Assembly: GCF_003075045.1 (NCBI RefSeq)
Contig: NZ_QCZD01000004.1
Coordinates: 234,119-298,118, forward strand
Source: Maribacter litoralis
Lineage (GTDB): Bacteria; Bacteroidota; Bacteroidia; Flavobacteriales; Flavobacteriaceae
Direction of reading: 5' to 3'
DNA: 64,000 nt
Below the pieces are notes generated by a model that saw nothing but the letters and a program-made list of their open reading frames with translations, searched no databases and was not told the DNA's origin. Both the position numbers and the translations under genes were made by a program. This document shows positions 56,307 to 63,876 of the stretch, piece after piece; positions within the stretch are counted from its first letter, which is position 1; each line of letters starts with the position of its first letter.

Positions 56307-57296
56307 ATGTACCCACTTATACGCCCAAGAAGATTACGAAGCAATGAAGCCATTAGAAGTTTGGTTCGTGAAACCATTATTTCACCAAACGATTTTTTAG
56401 TACCGTTATTCGTTGTTGAGGGCAAAGGAATTATTGAAGAAATACCGTCTATGCCAAATTACTACCGTCTTAGTCTAGATAATTTGACCAAAGAGGTCAA
56501 AGAACTATGGAACATGGGCTTGCGATCGGTTTTACTTTTTGTGAAGGTGCCCGATAATTTAAAAGACAACAAAGGTTCTGAAGCGCTGAATGAAAACGGA
56601 TTAATGCAACTGGCCATTAAAACAGTAAAAAATGCGTGTCCGGATATGTTGGTGATGACAGATGTTGCCCTTGACCCCTACTCTTCTTACGGTCATGATG
56701 GTATTGTTGCGGACGGAGAAATTCTGAATGACGAAAGTGTAGAGGTGTTAACCGAAATGAGCGTATCTCACGCAAAGGCAGGAGCCGATTTTGTGGCACC
56801 TAGTGATATGATGGACGGTCGTATTCTCAGCATTCGTGAAGCTTTGGAAGATGAGGGCTATTTAAACACCGGTATTATGGCCTACAGTGCAAAATATGCC
56901 AGTGCTTTTTACGGTCCGTTTAGAGATGCTTTAGATTCCGCTCCCGTAGATATCAAAAATGTGCCTAAGGATAAAAAGAGCTACCAAATGGATTATGCGA
57001 ACCGATTTGAAGCCATTCGTGAAACCCAAATGGATATTGACGAAGGTGCGGATATCGTGATGGTAAAACCAGGTTTGTGTTATTTGGATATTGTTCGTGA
57101 AATAAAAAATGAAGTTGATGTACCAGTTGCAGTTTATCAAGTTTCTGGGGAATATGCCATGGTAAAAGCTGCAGCTGAAAAAGGTTGGCTAGATCATGAT
57201 GCCGTAATGATGGAACAATTAACTGCAATTAAAAGAGCGGGTGCGAATATTATAGCCAGTTACTTTGCCAAAGATGCTGTTAAATATATTTCTTAA
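56307..57296 (+). CDS. hemB: Porphobilinogen synthase (delta-aminolevulinic acid dehydratase), Mg-type
   Basis: 329 residues, full length. It condenses two ALA to porphobilinogen. Schiff-base lysines K196 (YSAKYASAFY) and K254 (VMVKPGLCYL) are present. The metal-site segment is DVALDPYSSYGHDG (119-132), lacking the three zinc-binding cysteines of the D-V-C-L-C type; it is the Mg-dependent variant known from Pseudomonas aeruginosa-type enzymes. It lies 16 bp after a small basic gene and 21 bp before an AT-rich gene pair, with no terminator between. Confidence 0.96.
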   Translation: MYPLIRPRRLRSNEAIRSLVRETIISPNDFLVPLFVVEGKGIIEEIPSMPNYYRLSLDNLTKEVKELWNMGLRSVLLFVKVPDNLKDNKGSEALNENGLMQLAIKTVKNACPDMLVMTDVALDPYSSYGHDGIVADGEILNDESVEVLTEMSVSHAKAGADFVAPSDMMDGRILSIREALEDEGYLNTGIMAYSAKYASAFYGPFRDALDSAPVDIKNVPKDKKSYQMDYANRFEAIRETQMDIDEGADIVMVKPGLCYLDIVREIKNEVDVPVAVYQVSGEYAMVKAAAEKGWLDHDAVMMEQLTAIKRAGANIIASYFAKDAVKYIS

Positions 57297-57317
57297 ATTG
57301 CTTAAAAGTAAATAAAT

Positions 57318-58607
57318 ATGACTGCCGTAATAGGAATTTTAAATAAAAATGCAGTTGCAATAGCAGCCGATTCAGCGGTAACGGTATCTGGTAGCAATGG
57401 TAGAAAAATTTATAATACCGCAAATAAGATATTTACATTATCTAAATTTCATCCTGTTTCGATAATAATTTATAATTCTGCAAATTTTATTACAACACCT
57501 TGGGAGATAATTATTAAAATTTATCGAAACGAATTAAAAAGAAAGTCATTTAAGTGTCTTAAGGACTATTCTGACCATTTTTTCAAGTTCCTAAAAACAA
57601 AAGATTTTTTTTCATCACCTGAAACTATTAGACATTTTAACCAATCATATATTTATTCTGCATTTGAAGATTTTAAACAAATGTCGGTTTCAATTTCGAT
57701 AGATAACGAAGAAATTGATTTAATAACACTTACAAAAAAGGAAAGAATTGAATTGTTTCAAGATAATTTAATAAAGATTTTAAATACAGAGATAGAAAAT
57801 ATAAAACGAGAGGAAGAATTAGATGATTTTAAAGCATTAACAAAAAAAAGATTTATTGAATTACTCAAAGATGATATAAATGAAATAATAGAAAATGAAT
57901 TTCCGGAGTTTGACACTAAAACAATTAGATCTAAATTTTTAGAAATGCTATTTAGGTATTATAAGAGTAAATCATTTAGAGGTCAGTGGTCTGGACTTGT
58001 TTTTGCAGGTTATGGAGATGATGATTTGTATCCAACTACTATTTCTACCAAAATATCAAATGTTTTTGATGAAAAAGTTAGATTTCATACTGAACAGGTC
58101 GAAACTATAAGTGATGCAAATAATGGGTCTATAATGCCTTTTGCACAAAGGGATGTGATAGATACTCTAATAACAGGTATAAGTCCTGAGATAAATGAAA
58201 CACTATTTTCAACATTTAACAAGTTTTTAAACGGTTATAATGAACATTTAATTAATTTAATAGAAAAAGATAATAATGAACTTGCAAAACAACTCCGTCA
58301 AATAGATATTAACGGTATTTGTTCACAATTTATTGATGATGTAAATTATGTCAAAGAAATTAAACATATTCGACCAACTGTAAACACTGTATCTGTCCTT
58401 TCCAAAGAAGATCTTGCAGAAATGGCAGAAAGTTTGATATATTTGACCTATTTAAAACGAAGAATTAGTTCAGATGAAGAATCAGTTGGTGGACCTGTAG
58501 ATGTTGCTTTAATTTCAAAAGGTGACGGTTTTATATGGATAAAAAGAAAACATTATTTTGAAGAAAAGCATAATCCTAGGTTCAATGCAAACTATTTTAA
58601 CCCTTAA
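57318..58607 (+). CDS. Proteasome/HslV-like Ntn-hydrolase superfamily protein, 429 aa
   Basis: The start gives MTAVIGILNKNAVAIAADSA, which matches proteasome beta/HslV proteins: Thr directly after Met (so Thr1 after Met removal), G-I-x-x-x-N-A-V-x-I-A-A-D17, then K36-I-F with three extra residues relative to the catalytic Lys33 region, then a strand segment SIIIYNSANF. Standard subunits are 175-240 residues; here a ~200-residue highly charged, helical Lys/Glu-rich extension follows. No ATPase partner is adjacent. Codon use is AT-rich compared with hemB, suggesting horizontal gain. The 61-residue gene follows 9 bp later. Activity is predicted, not shown. Confidence 0.65.
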   Translation: MTAVIGILNKNAVAIAADSAVTVSGSNGRKIYNTANKIFTLSKFHPVSIIIYNSANFITTPWEIIIKIYRNELKRKSFKCLKDYSDHFFKFLKTKDFFSSPETIRHFNQSYIYSAFEDFKQMSVSISIDNEEIDLITLTKKERIELFQDNLIKILNTEIENIKREEELDDFKALTKKRFIELLKDDINEIIENEFPEFDTKTIRSKFLEMLFRYYKSKSFRGQWSGLVFAGYGDDDLYPTTISTKISNVFDEKVRFHTEQVETISDANNGSIMPFAQRDVIDTLITGISPEINETLFSTFNKFLNGYNEHLINLIEKDNNELAKQLRQIDINGICSQFIDDVNYVKEIKHIRPTVNTVSVLSKEDLAEMAESLIYLTYLKRRISSDEESVGGPVDVALISKGDGFIWIKRKHYFEEKHNPRFNANYFNP

Positions 58608-58616
58608 ATAATATAT

Positions 58617-58802
58617 ATGTTTCTCAAAGACAGACATAAAATAAAGTATGATGATTTAACATCAACATTCTTAAAAGAACTTTCGGTGAAAAATGAAACA
58701 TCTCCAAAAGAGATAATTAGATTTGAATCAGAATCTGATGAAATAGCTGAAATTATATCTAAAAATTTATTAGATAAAATTCAAAAGACACTTGCTCTTT
58801 AA
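58617..58802 (+). CDS. Small companion protein of the proteasome-like gene, 61 aa
   Basis: It starts 9 bp after the Ntn-hydrolase-like gene, on the same strand and with the same AT-rich codon use, and ends before a strong terminator at 58826. The sequence is mixed-charge helical (FLKDRHKIKYDDLTSTFLKE, FESESDEIAEIISKNLLDKI). No recognised family. It could be a regulator, substrate or antitoxin-like partner. Confidence 0.5.
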   Translation: MFLKDRHKIKYDDLTSTFLKELSVKNETSPKEIIRFESESDEIAEIISKNLLDKIQKTLAL

Positions 58803-58825
58803 TTTAGATTTACATAAAACTATCT

Positions 58826-58857
58826 AAACCGTTTAACTAAAGTTAAACGGTTTTTTA
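58826..58857 (+). terminator. Intrinsic terminator after the proteasome-like gene pair
   Basis: AAACCGTTTAACT (58826-58838) and AGTTAAACGGTTT (58841-58853) form 13-bp perfect arms (a 2-nt gap, so the real loop is wider), followed by TTTT. Confidence 0.9.
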
Positions 58858-58866
58858 TTTAATTAC

Positions 58867-60210
58867 ATGTATAGATTAAATTGGTTATTAATAAGTTTAT
58901 TTTACGCTGTTGGCTTTGCACAGGTTGAGCGCACTACACCCTTGTTGCTTCCGGTAGGTTCTAGCTTACAAGTAGCCTCTTTGGCAGCTTATGAATTGGA
59001 TTCTATCGCTATTTACAGCAAAGTAGACAGTATTATAACAAATGGTATAAAAAACAATGCCTTCCCAGGTGCTCAAATTTTAATCGCCAAAGAAGGAAAC
59101 ATCATTTTTCATAACGCCTACGGATTTCATACTTACGATAGCATTCAGCCTGTAGCATTAAATGATATGTACGATTTGGCATCGGTCACCAAAATTTTGG
59201 GTCCGCTGCCTGCCATTATGAAATTGGTAGATGAAGGCAAGTTGAATCTAGACCTGCCTTTTAGCACCTATTGGAAACCTTGGAGAAGACAAAAAGATAA
59301 AGCAAGTATTACACTTCGCGAAATTTTAGCCCATCAAGCAGGTTTAGAACCCTACATTGTTTTCTTGAGCAAAACCTTAAAAAATAACGGTCGGTTTAAA
59401 AAAAGGTTTATCCGTAGCACTTCAAACAAACGATTTACTAACGAAGCTTTTGACGGTATATATGTCAAAAACAGGTTCCATAGAAAAATGTACCGCATCA
59501 TTAATCGGTCTGAAGTTTCTGAGGAGAAAAAATACAAATACTCCGGTTTGTCCTTCCTCATTTTCCCTGAGTTGATTACGCAATTAACAGGGATGCCCTA
59601 TGCCGAGTATATGCAGGAGAATTTTTATAAACCACTTGGTATAAAAACCTTCGGTTTTCTTCCGAGTACTAAAAATTTCAGCAATAAAATTGTTCCGACA
59701 GAGGTCGACACCATCTATAGGCACACTTTAACCCAAGGCTGGGTACATGATGAAAATGCATCGTTGTTAGGCGGTATTTCGGGTAATGCCGGGTTGTTCG
59801 GTACAGCGCAAGATTTGGCGATTATATTGCAAATGTATGTTCAAGGCGGCATTTTTAATGGTAATCGATATATATCTGAGAACACCATAAAGGAATTTAC
59901 ACGGGTTCAATATCCTGAAAATGATAATAGAAGAGGTTTAGGTTTTGACAAGCCTTACCTGGGCAATGCGCAATTTACATTGGCGAATGCTTATCCGGCA
60001 CCAGAAGTAGGTGCATCAAGTTTTGGTCATAGTGGCTTTACGGGCACTTTTGTTTGGGCAGATCCAGAACAGCAATTAGTATATATTTTTCTATCCAACA
60101 GGGTATATCCCACCCGCGAAAATCGTAATATTTACGACCTGAACATCAGACCTGCCATTCAACAAATATTTTATAGCGCATTTGATAGATCAAAACAGCA
60201 CAATCATTAG
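58867..60210 (+). CDS. Exported serine hydrolase (beta-lactamase class C/esterase family)
   Basis: 447 residues with a signal-like start (NWLLISLFYAVGFAQ). The class C beta-lactamase/DD-peptidase fold motifs are S106-x-x-K109 (ASVTKI), a Y-S-x-x-S in YKYSGLSFLIF and an HSGFTGTFVWAD block in place of KTG. Such proteins are esterases, DD-carboxypeptidases or lactamase homologues; true resistance is doubtful. In Flavobacteria similar domains are sometimes fused to a GH3 glycosidase; here the N-terminus is short and unfused. Confidence 0.87.
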   Translation: MYRLNWLLISLFYAVGFAQVERTTPLLLPVGSSLQVASLAAYELDSIAIYSKVDSIITNGIKNNAFPGAQILIAKEGNIIFHNAYGFHTYDSIQPVALNDMYDLASVTKILGPLPAIMKLVDEGKLNLDLPFSTYWKPWRRQKDKASITLREILAHQAGLEPYIVFLSKTLKNNGRFKKRFIRSTSNKRFTNEAFDGIYVKNRFHRKMYRIINRSEVSEEKKYKYSGLSFLIFPELITQLTGMPYAEYMQENFYKPLGIKTFGFLPSTKNFSNKIVPTEVDTIYRHTLTQGWVHDENASLLGGISGNAGLFGTAQDLAIILQMYVQGGIFNGNRYISENTIKEFTRVQYPENDNRRGLGFDKPYLGNAQFTLANAYPAPEVGASSFGHSGFTGTFVWADPEQQLVYIFLSNRVYPTRENRNIYDLNIRPAIQQIFYSAFDRSKQHNH

Positions 60211-60247
60211 TATATTTATCAATATCTTAGATTTTTAAAACAACCCT

Positions 60248-61372
60248 ATGGGACTACTTATATTTTACGCATTCATTTCTATTTTCTTCTCTTTTCTGTG
60301 TTCTATTCTAGAAGCGGTATTATTGAGTATCACGCCCACATTCATCAATGTAAAAATGAAAGAGGGCAAATCATATGCAACTACCTTAGAAGCACTTAAG
60401 AAAGATGTAGACCAACCCTTGATCGCTATTTTGACCATAAATACCATTGCCCATACCGTTGGTGCCATATTGGTAGGTGTGCAGGCGAAAGCTGCTTATG
60501 CAGAACTTTACGGTAGCGAAACCAGTTCTATTTTCGGTATCGAGTTTACCGAAGATTTAATGGTTGGGGTAGTTTCAACGATTATGACGATTCTTATTTT
60601 GGTCGCTTCAGAAATTATACCGAAAACCATTGGTGCTACGTACTGGAAACAATTAGCGAATTTCTCTACAAAAGCACTAAATATTATGGTTTTGGGCTTA
60701 AAATATACGGGATTGCTATGGTTACTGCGCCTTTTTACGAAAATGGTAGGTGGTGGCAAACACCATGGTAGCGTATTAAGCAGAGAAGATTTTCATGCCA
60801 TGACCGATATGGCACACGAAGAAGGAGTGTTCGAAAAATCGGAATCTACCATCATCAAAAACTTATTAAAGTTCGATGAAGTTTTGGTCAAGGATATCAT
60901 GACACCAAGAGCGGTGATGAAAATTGCATCGGAAGAGAAAACAATAGCAGATTTCTTTGATGATAACCCAAAGCTACGTTTCTCTAGAATACCAGTGTAT
61001 ACCGAAAAAATGGACAACATTACCGGTTTTGTACTTAAGGACAACGTTCTTGAAGAGATGATCAATAAAAATGGGGAGATACCGTTAAAAGAGATCAAAC
61101 GAGAAATACTGGTAACACGTAGAAGTACGCCGATCCCAACCTTGTTTGAAATATTCATTCAGAAACGTGAAGCAATTGCTCTTGTGGTCGATGAATATGG
61201 TTCTGTTAGTGGTTTAGTAACGATGGAAGATGTCATTGAAACACTATTAGGACTCGAAATCATGGATGAGAGCGATAATATTGCCGATTTACAGAGTCTT
61301 GCCCGTAAAAATTGGGAAACACGCGCAAAAGCTACCGGAGTTATAGAAAAACCTACTTCACCAGACGAATAA
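60248..61372 (+). CDS. CNNM/CorC-type hemolysin family protein (DUF21 + CBS pair)
   Basis: 374 residues: an N-terminal DUF21 transmembrane domain (about 1-165, with several helices), then two CBS motifs (about 205-330; MTPRAVMKIASEEKTI, RIPVYTEKMDNITGFVL, ALVVDEYGSVSGLVTMEDVIETLLG). The C-terminus is shorter than in CorC-HCC proteins. The family is associated with Mg2+/Co2+ transport; a magnesium-related role is likely, not proven. The MGMT gene starts 15 bp downstream on the same strand. Confidence 0.9.
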   Translation: MGLLIFYAFISIFFSFLCSILEAVLLSITPTFINVKMKEGKSYATTLEALKKDVDQPLIAILTINTIAHTVGAILVGVQAKAAYAELYGSETSSIFGIEFTEDLMVGVVSTIMTILILVASEIIPKTIGATYWKQLANFSTKALNIMVLGLKYTGLLWLLRLFTKMVGGGKHHGSVLSREDFHAMTDMAHEEGVFEKSESTIIKNLLKFDEVLVKDIMTPRAVMKIASEEKTIADFFDDNPKLRFSRIPVYTEKMDNITGFVLKDNVLEEMINKNGEIPLKEIKREILVTRRSTPIPTLFEIFIQKREAIALVVDEYGSVSGLVTMEDVIETLLGLEIMDESDNIADLQSLARKNWETRAKATGVIEKPTSPDE

Positions 61373-61387
61373 TCAGTAGTACATATC

Positions 61388-61864
61388 ATGGACGATGTTG
61401 CTTACATTAAAACCCCTTTAGGCGTTGCCAAAATTATAGGCAATGCTGACGGATTGTCCGCCATTACCGTACTCAACTCAGATGAACCTTTAACCGATGT
61501 GATACCGGAATCTTTGGAAGATGCCGTATACCAGCTCAACGAATATTTTGAAGGTAAACGAACCGAGTTCAGCCTAACATTAAACCCAGAAGGAACCGAG
61601 TTTCAGAAAAAGGTTTGGACGGAACTACAGAACATTCCGTATGGCAAATCAAAATCATATTTAGAACTTGCAAAATTATTAGGTGACCCCAATGCAACAA
61701 GGGCTGCCGCATCGGCAAATGCAAGAAATCCGTTGTGGATCGTAGTGCCTTGCCACCGAGTGATCGGATCCGATGGCTCACTTACCGGTTACGCTGGCGG
61801 ATTGCATAGAAAACAGTGGTTATTAAACCATGAAAGCCCCGTAAAACAGCAAAGTTTGTTCTAA
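61388..61864 (+). CDS. ogt: Methylated-DNA--[protein]-cysteine S-methyltransferase
   Basis: 158 residues, the usual length for MGMT. The alkyl-acceptor Cys122 sits in VVPCHRVIGSDG, and the DNA-contact and fold motifs IPYGKSKSYLELA and RAAASANARNP are in place. It repairs O6-methylguanine. It is 15 bp after the CorC-like gene. The gene is followed by a noncoding region with palindromes. Confidence 0.95.
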   Translation: MDDVAYIKTPLGVAKIIGNADGLSAITVLNSDEPLTDVIPESLEDAVYQLNEYFEGKRTEFSLTLNPEGTEFQKKVWTELQNIPYGKSKSYLELAKLLGDPNATRAAASANARNPLWIVVPCHRVIGSDGSLTGYAGGLHRKQWLLNHESPVKQQSLF

Positions 61865-62236
61865 AAGTACACCCCAAACCTCGCAAAAAACAAACCACTT
61901 GGTTTGTTAGCAATAAAGAATGCCCGCTAAACTACGTACGCTTTGCATTTTGTCGATACTATTACGATTGCCGTCGTTTCTTTCAGCAAATTACAACCTA
62001 TTCTACGTTCAAAAAACCGACTACTTGGTCGGTTCGTTATTTTAATGGCATTTCGCTTCTAATTTCTATAACTGACTCATTACTATGATAAAATTTATAG
62101 CCTTTATGGTTTTCCGTAATGGAGATTGAGGTGAATATTGTAGGTTTATTCTTTAATAATATATTAGTGAGGAGAAAAACAATTGTACATATTCCGCTAT
62201 ATTGGAGAATATGTGCAATTGTACACATATACAATA
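61865..62236. other. Intergenic region (372 bp) with palindromes and accessory-cassette boundary
   Basis: Contains two similar palindromes: 61889-61908 (AACAAACCA-CT-TGGTTTGTT) and 62015-62034 (AACCGAC-TACTTG-GTCGGTT), both with a core ACTTGG; an operator-like or decayed-repeat role cannot be told apart. Inverted arms AATTGTACATATTC (62181-62194) and GAATATGTGCAATT (62207-62220) precede the cassette edge. No gene with support was found. Confidence 0.5.
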
Positions 62237-62248
62237 GTTAGGCAACAT
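62181..62248. repeat. Left boundary of the CBASS cassette: inverted repeat and GTTAGGCAACAT core
   Basis: 14-bp arms with one mismatch at 62181-62194 and 62207-62220 (a 12-nt spacer), a nearby repeated AATTGTACA (62217), then GTTAGGCAACAT (62237-62248). GTTAGGC matches the integron core site GTTRRRY. The same core is inverted at 63758-63767. The CD-NTase ATG is 17 bp beyond the core. Confidence 0.6.
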
Positions 62249-62264
62249 TTGAATAAAAAACCCA

Positions 62265-63161
62265 ATGGCAAAATTTACCGAACAAACTTTAACGAATTGG
62301 ACAAAGCCACCAAGTAATTCTGAACAAGATAAACTTGAACGCTCTGAAAGAATGGTAAGAGACGCTATTAGTTCGGATGAAAAACTTAAAACTAAATCTA
62401 CCGAAACTTTTGGTCAAGGTTCTTATGCAAATAAAACTAACGTAAGATTAAATAGCGACATAGACATTAATGTAAGATATACAGGTGGCTTTATGTTCAA
62501 TTTACCACCAAGTACGGAAGAAAAAGATTTTGGTTTAGACAAGTTATCCAACTCTACTTATTCTTATTCAGAATTCAAGAACGATGTAGAAAACGCACTT
62601 GTTGCAAAATTTGGAAGAAGCGATGTAATTCGAAAAGACAAGTGTATAACTATAATTGGTAATACAAGCAGAATAGAGACAGATGTTGTTCCTACTTGGA
62701 ATTACCGCAGATATTCTAAAGATGGAAGTTATGTGCTTGGTGCTAAATTTTGGTCAGACTCTTCAAAAGCCGTTATTAACTATCCAAAACAACATATTGA
62801 AAATGGAATCGCCAAAAACAGCAACACTTATCGAAGGTTCAAAAGGTTAACGCGTTTGCATAGAAAGCTTCGATATAAAATGCTCGAAGATGGAGAAACG
62901 GTAAGTGACAATATCACCTCATTTCTATTAGAATGTTTAGTTTGGAATGTTCCAAATAGAATAATGAATAATTATGATACTTGGACTGAAAGATTAAGGC
63001 AATCAATCATCTATCTACACGAGAACACAAAAGAAGATGATAGTTGTAATGAATGGGGAGAAGTTTCGGAATTGCTTTATCTGATTAGACCGAGTAGAAA
63101 ATGGTCAAGAAAGGATATTAATGAATATATGGTTCAACTGTGGAATTATTTAGAGTTTTAA
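62265..63161 (+). CDS. CBASS CD-NTase (cGAS/DncV-like nucleotidyltransferase)
   Basis: 298 residues. The nucleotidyltransferase active site is complete: G50-Q-G52-S53 with the metal-binding pair D65-x-D67 (RLNSDIDINV) and the third Asp D140 in RIETDVVPTWNY. This is the CD-NTase signature; the enzyme would make a cyclic oligonucleotide signal after phage infection. It is followed 1 bp later by a two-TM beta-barrel effector of the Cap15 type, and no Cap2/Cap3 genes are present, so it is a two-gene (type I) CBASS operon. The clade and the product were not determined. Confidence 0.9.
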   Translation: MAKFTEQTLTNWTKPPSNSEQDKLERSERMVRDAISSDEKLKTKSTETFGQGSYANKTNVRLNSDIDINVRYTGGFMFNLPPSTEEKDFGLDKLSNSTYSYSEFKNDVENALVAKFGRSDVIRKDKCITIIGNTSRIETDVVPTWNYRRYSKDGSYVLGAKFWSDSSKAVINYPKQHIENGIAKNSNTYRRFKRLTRLHRKLRYKMLEDGETVSDNITSFLLECLVWNVPNRIMNNYDTWTERLRQSIIYLHENTKEDDSCNEWGEVSELLYLIRPSRKWSRKDINEYMVQLWNYLEF

Positions 63162-63162
63162 A

Positions 63163-63753
63163 ATGGTAAAACACAACATTAGAATATTTGCATTTGCGAT
63201 AATTGGATTAGCTTTCTTCGTCTACGCCATAATTTTTCTTATAACTCAAAATCTGGATAGTATTGATTTTCATAAAGCACTAACTCATATTTCCACTACA
63301 ATATCTATAAATATAATTCTTTGGATGATTTTTATTTTTTGGGCTTGGAAATGGAAAGTGTTTTATCCTTGGTTGGTGCAAACACCAGATTTGTCAGGAA
63401 AATGGAAAGGAAAGATTAAGTCAAATTTTGACAAAGGGAATTCTAAACCAATCTCAACTGAAATTGATATTAAACAGGACTTTTTCAACATTATCGTAAA
63501 AATCAAAACTGATGAAAGTTCAAGTCACAGTATTAGTTCTTCATTTAATATTGATAAGGATAGAGGTTATCAACAACTCTTCTATTCATATCTGAATACA
63601 CCTAAAGCGGGAATTAGAGATAGAAGTGCCATACATTATGGTTCGGTATTACTTAATTTCGATGGATATAAAGTTTCCAAAATGTCTGGAGAATACTGGA
63701 CTTCGAGAGAAACTACTGGTGAAATTGAACTGAAAAGAAAAAAAGATAAATAA
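63163..63753 (+). CDS. CBASS membrane effector, Cap15-like (two TM helices plus beta-barrel)
   Basis: 196 residues. Two N-terminal transmembrane helices (about 7-28 and 46-66) precede a beta-rich domain starting TPDLSGKWKGKIKSN (about 74) and ending SGEYWTSRETTGEIELKRKK. The W-K-G-K barrel strand pattern and the two-TM/small barrel layout match Cap15 (S-2TMbeta), a cyclic-nucleotide-activated effector that disrupts the inner membrane to cause abortive infection. It begins 1 bp after the CD-NTase stop. The family match is by sequence pattern and context. Confidence 0.85.
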   Translation: MVKHNIRIFAFAIIGLAFFVYAIIFLITQNLDSIDFHKALTHISTTISINIILWMIFIFWAWKWKVFYPWLVQTPDLSGKWKGKIKSNFDKGNSKPISTEIDIKQDFFNIIVKIKTDESSSHSISSSFNIDKDRGYQQLFYSYLNTPKAGIRDRSAIHYGSVLLNFDGYKVSKMSGEYWTSRETTGEIELKRKKDK

Positions 63754-63757
63754 AAAC

Positions 63758-63876
63758 GTTGCCTAACAATGGCTATAAGTAATTGCTTGTTCTCGTCTAC
63801 TTCTGAAAATCCTCGCGGATTTTCAGTTTCGTGTGTACTTGCAAAGTTTAACGCTAAACCACGCAACTACTCATAG
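63758..63876. repeat. Long attC-like palindromic repeat ending the CBASS cassette (truncated)
   Basis: It opens GTTGCCTAAC (63758-63767), the inverse of the left GTTAGGCAAC. GCCTAAC fits the RYYYAAC core. Inside, CTGAAAATCC (63803-63812) and GGATTTTCAG (63817-63826) form a perfect 10-bp hairpin, and CTATAAGTAATTGCTTG (63773 on) pairs in 14 of 17 positions with CACGCAACTACTCATAG (to 63876). The expected distal GTTRRRY core is missing: sequence continues GTACTGTGTC, the likely end of an inserted element. Similar palindromes flank accessory genes in Bacteroidota, from memory. Confidence 0.6.

Noticed and set aside
56080..56425. Minus-strand open frames opposite the small basic gene and hemB
   Set aside because: They are antisense to the basic gene and hemB, with hydrophobic translation caused by the reverse of Lys/Glu codons.
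58867..60210. Antibiotic-resistance beta-lactamase
   Set aside because: The fold motifs are common to esterases and DD-peptidases; nothing supports resistance.
62037..62234. Minus-strand 65-residue open frame before the CBASS operon
   Set aside because: It starts inside the inverted repeat at the cassette edge; there is no family or codon support, though it could be a gene remnant.
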